DNA of 7,033 bases from Proteobacteria bacterium UBA964 (GTDB lineage Bacteria > Pseudomonadota > Gammaproteobacteria > Steroidobacterales > Steroidobacteraceae), in assembly GCA_002292945.1 (NCBI GenBank), contig DBCG01000006.1:1-7033 (forward strand), in the 5' to 3' direction. The notes under the pieces were generated by a model. That model had not been told where the DNA came from. It made no database searches and was given only the letters and a program-made list of their open reading frames with translations. A program made the translations under genes and the position numbers. Of the stretch, positions 1-5,431 are shown piece after piece; the first letter of the stretch is position 1; every line of letters starts with the position of its first letter.

Positions 1-523
1 AGCTGTCCGGCGGGGAGGCGGCGCCCTCTGCCGCGAGCGGCTCCGGCGCGGGCAGCACCGTCTCGGCCGACGCGACCCGCACCGGGGCGGGAACGACGGC
101 CGCGACCGACGCGGCCCCGGGCGCATCGAAACGCAACCACAAGATCGCCGCTGCGGCGACGCCGGCTGCGACACCGACACCGCTCAAGGGCACGGCCCAG
201 CGCGGCAGCCGCGGGCCTCGGGTGGCGAGCGCGGCGGTCGCGGCATCGGGTTCATCTGTCGGGGAAACAGACCCTGCGGCAGGGTTATCCGACCGGGCGA
301 TCGAAGCGGCGACGCGCTCGGCGAAACCGTCGCGTCCACCGCCGCTTGCCTGACCTGCCAGCGGTTCGCCGCGGATCGCAGCACCGATGAGCGAGTACCC
401 CGCCCACTGGCGCCGCAGGCCTTCATCGCGGGCCAGACGACGCGCCAACAGTTCGCACTCGGCCGCCGAAAGCTCGCCGTCATACATGGCCGACAGCTGG
501 CTGTCGCGTTCGTGCCCGCTCAT
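1..523 (-). CDS. rseA: Anti-sigma-E factor RseA (partial, C-terminus beyond left edge)
   Basis: Single-pass inner-membrane anti-sigma factor. In the family, the cytoplasmic N-terminal domain holds sigma-E inactive until regulated proteolysis (DegS, then RseP) releases it. The frame is open from the ATG at 523-521 to the window edge, 174 codons. Residues 1-80 match the RseA N-terminal domain: an LSAMYDGELS start, then RRQWAGYSLIGAAIRGE at about 37-53, comparable to the E. coli W-x-SYHLIRDSMRGD segment. A transmembrane helix spans about 109-131, followed by an Ala/Pro-rich periplasmic start. E. coli RseA is 216 aa, so most of the protein is present. The start codon overlaps the rpoE stop (ATGA), implying translational coupling that would keep the two proteins in balance. 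The GVAA tract at residues 117-120 in the helix aligns with the RseP cleavage region of E. coli RseA, with Gly121 in place of the Cys. Identification is by domain layout and context; similarity is moderate. Confidence 0.88.
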   Translation of the reverse strand, partial: MSGHERDSQLSAMYDGELSAAECELLARRLARDEGLRRQWAGYSLIGAAIRGEPLAGQASGGGRDGFAERVAASIARSDNPAAGSVSPTDEPDAATAALATRGPRLPRWAVPLSGVGVAAGVAAAAILWLRFDAPGAASVAAVVPAPVRVASAETVLPAPEPLAAEGAASPPDS

Positions 524-1128
524 CCGATCACCTCACCACGACCCAAACCGCCATCGAAGATCTCTCGCAGCCGCTCGTCCACCGCCTCGCGCGCGCGGAA
601 GATGCGCGAACGGACGGTGCCGACGGGACAATCCATGGTCTTGGCGATCTCCTCGTAGGAGAGCCCCTCGAGTTCGCGGAGCATGATCGCGGTGCGAAGG
701 TCCTCGGGCAACCGGTCGATGGCCGCGCTCACCGTGGCACGGATCTCCTCCGTCAAGGCGAGCGCCTCGGGAGTGGCGGTATCGATCATGCGTTCCTCCA
801 AGCCTGGCCGGTCCTCATCGCCGCTCCCGCTGGAATCGAGCTGGACGGGGTTGCGCGCCCGCGCCGCGAGAGAATTCTTGGCGGTGTTGATCGCGATGCG
901 GTAGAGCCATGTGTAGAAGGCGCTGTCGCCGCGGAACCTCGACAGCGCACGGTAGGCCTTGATGAACGCATCTTGGGCAATGTCCTCAGCCTCGGTCGGG
1001 TTCCTGACATAGCGCATCACCAGCTTGACGACCTTGTGCTGGTAGCGGCGCACCAGGGCATCGAAGGCCCCGGACTCGCCACGCTGGGCTCGCTGCACCA
1101 GACTGAGGTCGCTTTCCTCCGCGCTCAT
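520..1128 (-). CDS. rpoE: RNA polymerase sigma factor RpoE (sigma-E / AlgU)
   Basis: ECF sigma factor that directs RNA polymerase to envelope-stress promoters; 202 aa, against 191 in E. coli. Region 2 covers about residues 20-90 (RYQHKV at 28-33, DAFIKAYRAL at 53-62, FRGDSAFYTWLYRIA at 65-79, the core-binding and -10 recognition part). After a variable linker, region 4 covers about 130-185, with the -35 recognition helix-turn-helix at 156-181 (LSYEEIA, then CPVGTVRSRIFRARE). These blocks are almost identical to E. coli RpoE. I chose the ATG at 1128: it aligns with the E. coli N-terminus, and the in-frame extension to 1221 contains the predicted -35 and -10 elements. Upstream is a weak GGAG. 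The 3' end overlaps rseA by 4 nt. Autoregulation is likely through the promoter at 1183-1209. The sequence is intact with no anomalies. Confidence 0.97.
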   Translation of the reverse strand: MSAEESDLSLVQRAQRGESGAFDALVRRYQHKVVKLVMRYVRNPTEAEDIAQDAFIKAYRALSRFRGDSAFYTWLYRIAINTAKNSLAARARNPVQLDSSGSGDEDRPGLEERMIDTATPEALALTEEIRATVSAAIDRLPEDLRTAIMLRELEGLSYEEIAKTMDCPVGTVRSRIFRAREAVDERLREIFDGGLGRGEVIG

Positions 1129-1409
1129 CGGCGAGAGGCTCCGCGGGGAGCCGCCGCGCCGCAGATGACGCGGTGCGAGCAGATAGACCGGTACAAGCAC
1201 GAAAAGTTCGCGCCCAGACATTCATCGTCGGTCAGGTTGATCGAGTGCCGGTCCACGCGACGCAGTGTACCCGCTGGGAGGACAGCCTGCCGTCGGCAGA
1301 TCCGCCCGTTCAAAGAGCCGACTGCCCTGGCCATCCGCGCCCGGCGGCCCGACAACGGCGCCCGAAATCGGCGGCCAGACGCGGGTCGAGCCTGCGCCGC
1401 GCGAGCCAT
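1125..1409 (-). CDS. Doubtful 94-codon ORF upstream of rpoE (possible leader peptide)
   Basis: I do not recognise this product. Two features argue for translation. A near-perfect Shine-Dalgarno GGAGGT (1423-1418) sits 8 nt before the ATG at 1409. The stop (TGA, 1127-1125) overlaps the rpoE ATG as ATGA, the arrangement that couples translation. E. coli rpoE is known to be preceded by a coupled leader ORF, rseD, so an analogue is conceivable. Against it, the product is very Arg-rich (R/A-rich first half, several scattered Cys), has no signal peptide, membrane helix or domain I know, and its third codon positions look less GC-biased than in the flanking genes. The predicted rpoE promoter lies inside it, so transcripts from that promoter would lack its start. 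It may be a chance ORF in a GC-rich spacer. Confidence 0.2.
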   Translation of the reverse strand: MARAAQARPASGRRFRAPLSGRRARMARAVGSLNGRICRRQAVLPAGTLRRVDRHSINLTDDECLGANFSCLYRSICSHRVICGAAAPRGASRR

Positions 1410-1517
1410 CGGGCCTCACCTCCCCAAGTTCCTGTGCGGCGGTAGAGCCACCAACCGAGACCCGGGAACTCCACGATCCGCTCCCACGCTTGAGACAGCT
1501 CCGGGGGCGGCTCAACA
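1129..1517. other. Spacer between sdhE and rpoE without a recognisable gene
   Basis: This 389-nt spacer holds the predicted rpoE promoter (1183-1209) and the doubtful ORF at 1125-1409. I see no rRNA, tRNA or classical intrinsic terminator: no GC stem followed by a T-run on the minus strand after sdhE. In many gammaproteobacteria sdhE is followed by ygfX (cptA), a small membrane protein gene. No minus-strand frame here encodes a hydrophobic segment, so an intact ygfX is absent. One frame (about 1313-1519) gives a Trp/Arg-rich stretch with GLGWWLYRRTG that ends at a TGA at 1312-1310. It has no good start codon and its third codon positions are not strongly GC-biased, so I do not call it a gene. 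A short palindrome (CTGCCG-N-CGGCAG) lies at 1287-1299 and has no assigned function. Confidence 0.7.
1183..1209 (-). promoter_or_regulatory. Predicted sigma-E-dependent promoter of rpoE-rseA
   Basis: Read on the minus strand there is GAACTT (1209-1204), a 16-nt spacer, then TCTAT (1187-1183). GAACTT is the core of the sigma-E/AlgU -35 element. TCTAT matches the TCTRA/TCnnA-type -10 at four of five positions, and 16 nt is the usual spacing. Transcription would begin near 1176, giving a leader of about 48 nt before the rpoE ATG at 1128. rpoE genes in E. coli and Pseudomonas are known to be autoregulated from such a promoter. The element lies exactly where one is expected, which raises confidence beyond the motif alone. 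Confidence 0.72.
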
Positions 1518-1799
1518 TCAGGTGCGACCGGGGACGCTTCCGACGAACGGCAGCTCGCGGATGATCGCTGCCAGCGCAGCCAAGTCGGGATCGACGGGAA
1601 CCTCATCACGCAGGAGATACGCCGCGAGCTCGGGGTCTGGCAACTCCAACAAGCGGGTGAAAAGAGCCAATTCACCGGCCTCAGACAGCCGCCCGGGACC
1701 CTCGAGCCAGCGCACCAGCAGGACATCGAGCTCCTTCATACCCCGCCGACAGCGCCAACGCAGCCGACCGGTGTCCGGGACTCCGGTCTCCGCGCTCAA
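1518..1799 (-). CDS. sdhE: Succinate dehydrogenase flavinylation factor SdhE (YgfY / SDHAF2 family)
   Basis: Small soluble factor that binds SdhA and promotes covalent attachment of FAD; its mitochondrial counterpart is Sdh5/SDHAF2. At 93 aa it is near the E. coli length of 88. The family signature RGMKELD is at residues 19-25 (RGxxE motif, Gly20 and Glu23), and the second conserved block LLELPDPEL is at 50-58. The start is a TTG at 1799-1797 that overlaps the sdhB stop as TTGA. It gives 18 residues before the signature arginines, against 13 in E. coli. No ATG or GTG lies between it and the motif, and the ATG inside the motif would destroy it. The rare start codon plus a weak upstream purine stretch suggests low, sdhB-coupled expression, fitting a catalytic assembly factor. 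It is the last gene of the sdh operon. Confidence 0.93.
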   Translation of the reverse strand: MSAETGVPDTGRLRWRCRRGMKELDVLLVRWLEGPGRLSEAGELALFTRLLELPDPELAAYLLRDEVPVDPDLAALAAIIRELPFVGSVPGRT

Positions 1800-2584
1800 A
1801 GATGCTCGCGCTCGACCATCATCTTCTTGACCTCGGCGATCGCCTTGGCGGGGTTGAGGTCCTTAGGACAGGCCTCGGTGCAGTTCATGATGGTGTGGCA
1901 GCGATAGAGCCGGAACGGATCCTGGAGGGCATCGAGACGCTCACCGGTGGCGTCATCGCGGCTGTCGACGATCCAGCGATAGGCGGCGAGGAGCGCGGCC
2001 GGACCGAGGTAGCGATCGCCGTTCCACCAATAACTCGGGCAGGACGTCGAGCAACAGGCGCAGAGGATGCAGGCCGACGGCCTGTCGATCTTCTCCTGGT
2101 CTTCGGGGGACTGCAGGCGCTCGCGGTCGGGCTGCGCCGGCGTGCGCGACTGCAGCCACGGCTTCACCGAGGCGTACTGGGCGTAGAACTGCGTCAGGTC
2201 GGTGACCAGGTCCTTCACCACCGGCATGTGCGGCAACGGATGGATCTTCACGTCCGCCTTCACATCGGCGCAGCTCATGGTGCAGGCGAGCGTGTTGGCG
2301 CCGTCGATGTTCATGGCGCAGCTGCCGCAGATGCCTTCACGGCAGGATCGACGGAAGGAGAGCGAGGGGTCCACCTCGTTCTTGATCTTGATGAGGGCGT
2401 CGAGGACCATCGGCCCGCAATCGTCCATATCGACCTTGTAGGTGTCGACCCGCGGGTTGCCGCCGCCGTCAGGGTCATAGCGGTAGACCTTGAAGGCGCG
2501 GACATTGGTCGCCCCGGCGGGCGCCTCGTGCACCTTGCCGTCGCGGTCGATGCGGGAATTCGGGGGCAGGCGGAATTCAGCCAT
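1796..2584 (-). CDS. sdhB: Succinate dehydrogenase iron-sulfur subunit SdhB
   Basis: Electron-transfer subunit of complex II, passing electrons from FAD in SdhA to ubiquinone at the inner membrane. 262 aa. The N-terminal ferredoxin domain carries the [2Fe-2S] ligands Cys81, Cys86, Cys89 and Cys101 (CREGICGSC, then LAC). The C-terminal domain carries [4Fe-4S] ligands Cys172, Cys175, Cys178 and Cys239, and [3Fe-4S] ligands Cys182, Cys229 and Cys235, by alignment to E. coli. The quinone-site residues Trp187 (PSYWWN) and His230 (RCHTIMNC) are conserved. The N-terminal extension of about 25 residues relative to E. coli (RLPPNSRI... up to APAGA) is usual in the alphaproteobacterial/xanthomonad type. 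The ATG lies 11 nt after the sdhA stop with a GAGGA ribosome site 8 nt upstream. The gene is intact with all eleven ligands. Confidence 0.98.
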   Translation of the reverse strand: MAEFRLPPNSRIDRDGKVHEAPAGATNVRAFKVYRYDPDGGGNPRVDTYKVDMDDCGPMVLDALIKIKNEVDPSLSFRRSCREGICGSCAMNIDGANTLACTMSCADVKADVKIHPLPHMPVVKDLVTDLTQFYAQYASVKPWLQSRTPAQPDRERLQSPEDQEKIDRPSACILCACCSTSCPSYWWNGDRYLGPAALLAAYRWIVDSRDDATGERLDALQDPFRLYRCHTIMNCTEACPKDLNPAKAIAEVKKMMVEREHL

Positions 2585-2595
2585 GGCATCAGTCC

Positions 2596-4380
2596 TCAGT
2601 AAGTCCGGGCCTTGGGCGGGATGGCCTCGACATCAGCGGTCAGGGTGCTTTGGTGCACCGGCCGGTAGTCGATGCGCGCCCGACCTTTGTCGTCGACCCA
2701 ACAAAGCGAATGCTTCATCCAGACCGCATCGTCGCGGTCCTGGAAATCCTCGCGCGCATGCGCGCCACGGCTCTCCTTGCGGTTCTCCGCGGAGCGCACG
2801 GTGGCGACCGCTTGCCCGAGCAGGTTGTCGAGTTCCAGGGTCTCGACGAGGTCGGTGTTCCAGATGAGCCCGCGGTCGCTGGTCCGCACATCCGCGAAAG
2901 AATCGACGGTGCGCTGCAGCTTCTCGCAACCCTGCTGCAACGACTCGCCGGTGCGGAACACCGCGGCATCGGATTGCATGATCTTCTGCATCTCGAGCCG
3001 GATCTGCGCGGTGGTGCGTTCGCCATCGGCGTGACGGACCCGATCGAGCCGTGACACCGCCAGATCGCCGGCGTCCTTCGGCAGCGGCTTGTGCGGCTGA
3101 CCGGGGCGGACGGTGGTCGCCGCATGGCGCGCCGCCTCGCGGCCGAACACCACGAGATCGAGCAAAGAATTCGAGCCGAGGCGATTGGCGCCGTGCACCG
3201 ACACGCAAGCGGCCTCGCCGACCGCCATCAGGCCCGGCACGACGGACTCCGGATCGCTGCCCTTCAGCGTGACGACCTCGCCGTGGTAATTGCAGGGGAT
3301 GCCTCCCATGTTGTAGTGCACGGTCGGCAGCACCGGGATCGGCGCCTTGTTGACATCGACGCCGGCGAAGACGCGCGCGGTCTCGGCGATGCCGGGCAGC
3401 CGCTGCTTGATGACATCGGCGCCGAGGTGCTCGAGATGCAGGTGGATGTGGTCGGCGTCCTTGCCGACGCCGCGACCCTCGCGGATCTCGATCGTCATCG
3501 AGCGCGACACCACATCGCGCGAGGCGAGGTCTTTGGCGTTCGGCGCGTAGCGCTCCATGAAACGCTCGCCGCGCGAGTTGGTGAGGTAGCCGCCCTCGCC
3601 GCGCGAGCCCTCGGTGATGAGGCAGCCGGCACCGTAGATGCCGGTGGGGTGGAACTGGACGAACTCCATGTCCTGCAACGGCAACCCGGCGCGCAGGGCC
3701 ATGCCGCCACCGTCGCCGGTGCAGGTGTGCGCCGAGGTGCAGGAGAAATAGGCGCGACCGTAGCCGCCGGTGGCGAGGATCACGAGGTGGGCGCGGAAGC
3801 GGTGCAGCGTCCCATCGGCGAGGTTGAGCGCCACCACACCGCGGCACTCGCCACCTTCCATGATGAGGTCGATGGCGAAGTATTCGATGAAGAACTCGGC
3901 TTCGTTCTTCAGCGACTGCTGGTAGAGCGTGTGCAACATCGCGTGGCCGGTGCGGTCTGCGGCGGCGCAGGTGCGCTGCGCGATGCCCTTGCCGTACTGC
4001 GTGGTCATGCCGCCGAAGGGGCGCTGGTAGATCCGCCCGTCAGGCGTGCGCGAGAACGGCACGCCGTAGTGCTCGAGCTCGATGACGGCGGCGGGCGCCT
4101 CCTTGCACATGAACTCGATGGCGTCCTGGTCGCCGAGCCAGTCCGACCCCTTGATGGTGTCGTAGAAGTGGTAGCGCCAATCGTCCTCGCCCATGTTGCC
4201 GAGCGCAGCCGAGATGCCGCCCTGCGCCGCGACCGTGTGGCTGCGGGTCGGGAACACTTTCGTGATACAGGCGGTGGAGAGGCCGGCCTCGGCGAGGCCC
4301 AAAGTCGAGCGTAGTCCGGCGCCACCGGCGCCTACCACGATGACATCGTAGGTGTGGTCGATGAAGTTGTAGGCGGCCAT
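2596..4380 (-). CDS. sdhA: Succinate dehydrogenase flavoprotein subunit SdhA
   Basis: Catalytic subunit that oxidises succinate to fumarate in the TCA cycle and respiratory chain. 594 aa, a normal length. The dinucleotide-binding motif VGAGGAG is at about residues 16-22. The covalent FAD attachment histidine is His48 in TRSHTVAAQGG. Active-site residues, by alignment to E. coli SdhA, are Phe122, His244 (QFHPTG), Thr256-Glu257 (ITEGSRGEGG), Arg288 (ASRDVVSR), His355 (TVHYNMGG) and Arg400 (HGANRLGSNSLLD). The C-terminal helical domain runs to residue 594 and contains the conserved ENRKESRGAHAREDFQ segment. The ATG shares one base with the sdhD stop (TGATG), indicating coupled translation. SdhE in the same operon would flavinylate it. 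Several long open frames on the opposite strand and in alternative frames are composition shadows. Confidence 0.99.
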   Translation of the reverse strand: MAAYNFIDHTYDVIVVGAGGAGLRSTLGLAEAGLSTACITKVFPTRSHTVAAQGGISAALGNMGEDDWRYHFYDTIKGSDWLGDQDAIEFMCKEAPAAVIELEHYGVPFSRTPDGRIYQRPFGGMTTQYGKGIAQRTCAAADRTGHAMLHTLYQQSLKNEAEFFIEYFAIDLIMEGGECRGVVALNLADGTLHRFRAHLVILATGGYGRAYFSCTSAHTCTGDGGGMALRAGLPLQDMEFVQFHPTGIYGAGCLITEGSRGEGGYLTNSRGERFMERYAPNAKDLASRDVVSRSMTIEIREGRGVGKDADHIHLHLEHLGADVIKQRLPGIAETARVFAGVDVNKAPIPVLPTVHYNMGGIPCNYHGEVVTLKGSDPESVVPGLMAVGEAACVSVHGANRLGSNSLLDLVVFGREAARHAATTVRPGQPHKPLPKDAGDLAVSRLDRVRHADGERTTAQIRLEMQKIMQSDAAVFRTGESLQQGCEKLQRTVDSFADVRTSDRGLIWNTDLVETLELDNLLGQAVATVRSAENRKESRGAHAREDFQDRDDAVWMKHSLCWVDDKGRARIDYRPVHQSTLTADVEAIPPKARTY

Positions 4381-4769
4381 CAGAAGGGTCCCGTTGTGAA
4401 GGCGATGCGCAGCACGGCGTAGAGGCCGGCGGCGGCGAGCAGCAGGTGCAGGAAGGTGGAAGCGAGCAGCGAGACGACCTTCAGACCCTTCGCGTGAACG
4501 TAGTCCTCGAGCACGACCTGCACGCCGAGCGCGGAATGCCAGGTGAGCGCGCCGATGAGCAGCAGCAAGAGCACCGGGTTGATGCCGCTCGCCACCCAGG
4601 CGCGCACGGCCTCATGGTCGGAGGTCGGCAGGTGCACGACCGCGAACGCGAACCAGACCGTGAGCGGCACGAGCGCGACGGCGGTCAGCCGCTGCACCCA
4701 CCAATGCGAGACGCCCGACTTGGCGGAACCGCGGCCGAGCGCACGACCGATCGGGCTGCGCAGACTCAT
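4380..4769 (-). CDS. sdhD: Succinate dehydrogenase membrane anchor subunit SdhD
   Basis: Membrane anchor that, with SdhC, binds heme b and ubiquinone and docks SdhAB to the inner membrane. 129 aa with three predicted helices at about residues 24-46, 62-86 and 98-122. The second helix and following loop contain WHSALGVQVVLEDYVH. His78 corresponds to E. coli SdhD His71 near the heme, and Asp89-Tyr90 to Asp82-Tyr83 at the quinone site; the spacing is identical. The early SHWWVQRLTAVAL segment is typical of the family. The start overlaps the sdhC stop by 4 nt (ATGA), and its stop shares one base with the sdhA start, so its translation is probably tied to both neighbours. Overall similarity is modest, as usual for SdhD, but motif and position leave little doubt. 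Confidence 0.94.
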   Translation of the reverse strand: MSLRSPIGRALGRGSAKSGVSHWWVQRLTAVALVPLTVWFAFAVVHLPTSDHEAVRAWVASGINPVLLLLLIGALTWHSALGVQVVLEDYVHAKGLKVVSLLASTFLHLLLAAAGLYAVLRIAFTTGPF

Positions 4770-5161
4770 CGCGGCACCCCCGCGAAGAACGCCGCGTAGA
4801 TCAAGGCAGCCGCTAGCGCCACAGCGACCGCCACGACGACGATCGCGCTGCGGCGGGCCTCAGCCTTCTCGAGACCGCGACCGAGGTCCCAGTTCAGGTG
4901 ACGGATGCCGTTGCAGAGGTGGTAGCAGAACGCGAGCAGCCAACCGGCGATCAGCAGTTTCATGAACCCGGTCGAGAGCAGCGCGCTCGCCTGTGCGTAG
5001 CGCTCGGCGCCGGAGGCGGCGGCGAACAGCCAGCCGACCAGCACCACGAGCCCCACCGACAGCACGATGCCCGTGATGCGATGGGCGATCGAGGTCGCCA
5101 TCGTGTACATGAACCGGTAGATGCCAAGGTGAGGCGATAGTGGTCGCTGTCTCGTGCTCAT
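4766..5161 (-). CDS. sdhC: Succinate dehydrogenase cytochrome b556 subunit SdhC
   Basis: Heme b-binding membrane anchor of complex II. 131 aa with three predicted helices at about residues 29-49, 64-86 and 105-128. The N-terminal RPLSPHLGIYRF is the mitochondrial/alphaproteobacterial-type signature. SIAHRITG carries Ser24 and Arg28, equivalent to the E. coli quinone-site Ser27 and Arg31. His81 in YHLCNGIRH aligns with the axial heme ligand His84, and His88 with His91. The ATG follows sdhAF4 by 18 nt, with AGGA about 7-8 nt upstream as ribosome site. The gene overlaps sdhD by 4 nt. It is the first structural gene of the operon but is not the first cistron, which is sdhAF4. Confidence 0.97.
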   Translation of the reverse strand: MSTRQRPLSPHLGIYRFMYTMATSIAHRITGIVLSVGLVVLVGWLFAAASGAERYAQASALLSTGFMKLLIAGWLLAFCYHLCNGIRHLNWDLGRGLEKAEARRSAIVVVAVAVALAAALIYAAFFAGVPR

Positions 5162-5179
5162 GCGCGTGTCCTGGGTCGG

Positions 5180-5368
5180 TCAAAAATCGATGCAACGGCC
5201 GTTCTTTTCCCAATCGCCGTAACGCGTCGGTTCGGGCCCCGGCGGGCCGCCGATCTCGCGCTGCGGGCCAGCGGGCATCGGGGGCTGCGGCGGCGTCGAT
5301 GGCGTTGACGACGGCTCGGCAGCGGGCGGCGAGGCATGCTGCACGGGCGCGTTGGAGTGGTTCTGCAT
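5180..5368 (-). CDS. Succinate dehydrogenase assembly factor 4-like protein (DUF1674)
   Basis: Small DUF1674/SDHAF4-family protein, 62 aa. In mitochondria SDHAF4 binds flavinylated SdhA, shields it from producing reactive oxygen and promotes joining with SdhB; the bacterial role is inferred from homology and context. The conserved part is the C-terminus: EIGGPPGPEPTRYGDWEKNG at residues 38-57, then RCIDF at 58-62, ending exactly at the stop as in the family. Residues 13-36 are a Pro/Ser/Ala-rich, probably disordered linker. I chose the ATG at 5368; an internal Met31 is possible but leaves almost no linker. No clear Shine-Dalgarno precedes 5368. The frame stays open further upstream into the antisense of ygfZ, but that part has no family similarity. 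It is the promoter-proximal cistron of the sdh operon, 18 nt before sdhC. Confidence 0.87.
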   Translation of the reverse strand: MQNHSNAPVQHASPPAAEPSSTPSTPPQPPMPAGPQREIGGPPGPEPTRYGDWEKNGRCIDF

Positions 5369-5431
5369 CAGCGAAGAGTCTGCCAGAATCCGCGGTGTCC
5401 GACCACCTTCCGCGACCGCTTCTGCCCCGCC
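5369..5431. promoter_or_regulatory. Divergent intergenic region between sdhAF4-sdh operon and ygfZ
   Basis: These 63 nt separate two divergent start codons, so they, or the adjoining coding ends, should contain promoters for both units. On the plus strand an extended -10-like TGCCAGAAT lies at 5381-5389 and would start transcription near 5396, with a leader of about 36 nt for ygfZ. No convincing -35 accompanies it, and no Shine-Dalgarno precedes the ygfZ ATG. On the minus strand I find no convincing promoter for the sdh operon; it may lie within the 5' part of ygfZ. I see no recognisable operator such as an FNR, Fur or ArcA box. Confidence 0.4.

Noticed and set aside
1129..1221. In-frame N-terminal extension of rpoE starting at an ATG at 1221.
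   Set aside because: It has no similarity to RpoE proteins, lacks a ribosome site, and covers the predicted promoter; the start at 1128 matches the E. coli N-terminus.
1287..1299. Short palindrome CTGCCG-N-CGGCAG in the sdhE-rpoE spacer, considered as a terminator or operator.
   Set aside because: There is no following T-run, the loop would be very tight, and it fits no operator I know; such palindromes are common in GC-rich DNA.
1409..1432. A second GGAACTT (1432-1426) on the rpoE strand that looks like a sigma-E -35 element.
   Set aside because: At 15-17 nt downstream there is no TCnnA-like -10 (sequence around 1409 is ATGGCTC), so it is probably coincidental; the better element is at 1183-1209.
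1802..2602. A 266-codon open frame on the plus strand opposite sdhB.
   Set aside because: Mirror frame of sdhB with a His/Val/Gly-rich shadow composition and no domain.
3091..4314. A 407-codon open frame on the plus strand opposite sdhA, and a 404-codon Arg-rich frame at 2633-3847 on the minus strand.
   Set aside because: Both are shadow frames of a long GC-rich gene; their products are Arg- or Val/Gly-rich with no recognisable domains, while sdhA is fully conserved.
5336..5431. In-frame extension of ygfZ to an ATG at 5336.
   Set aside because: It would overlap the sdhAF4 start, has no YgfZ similarity, and lies upstream of the only -10-like element seen.
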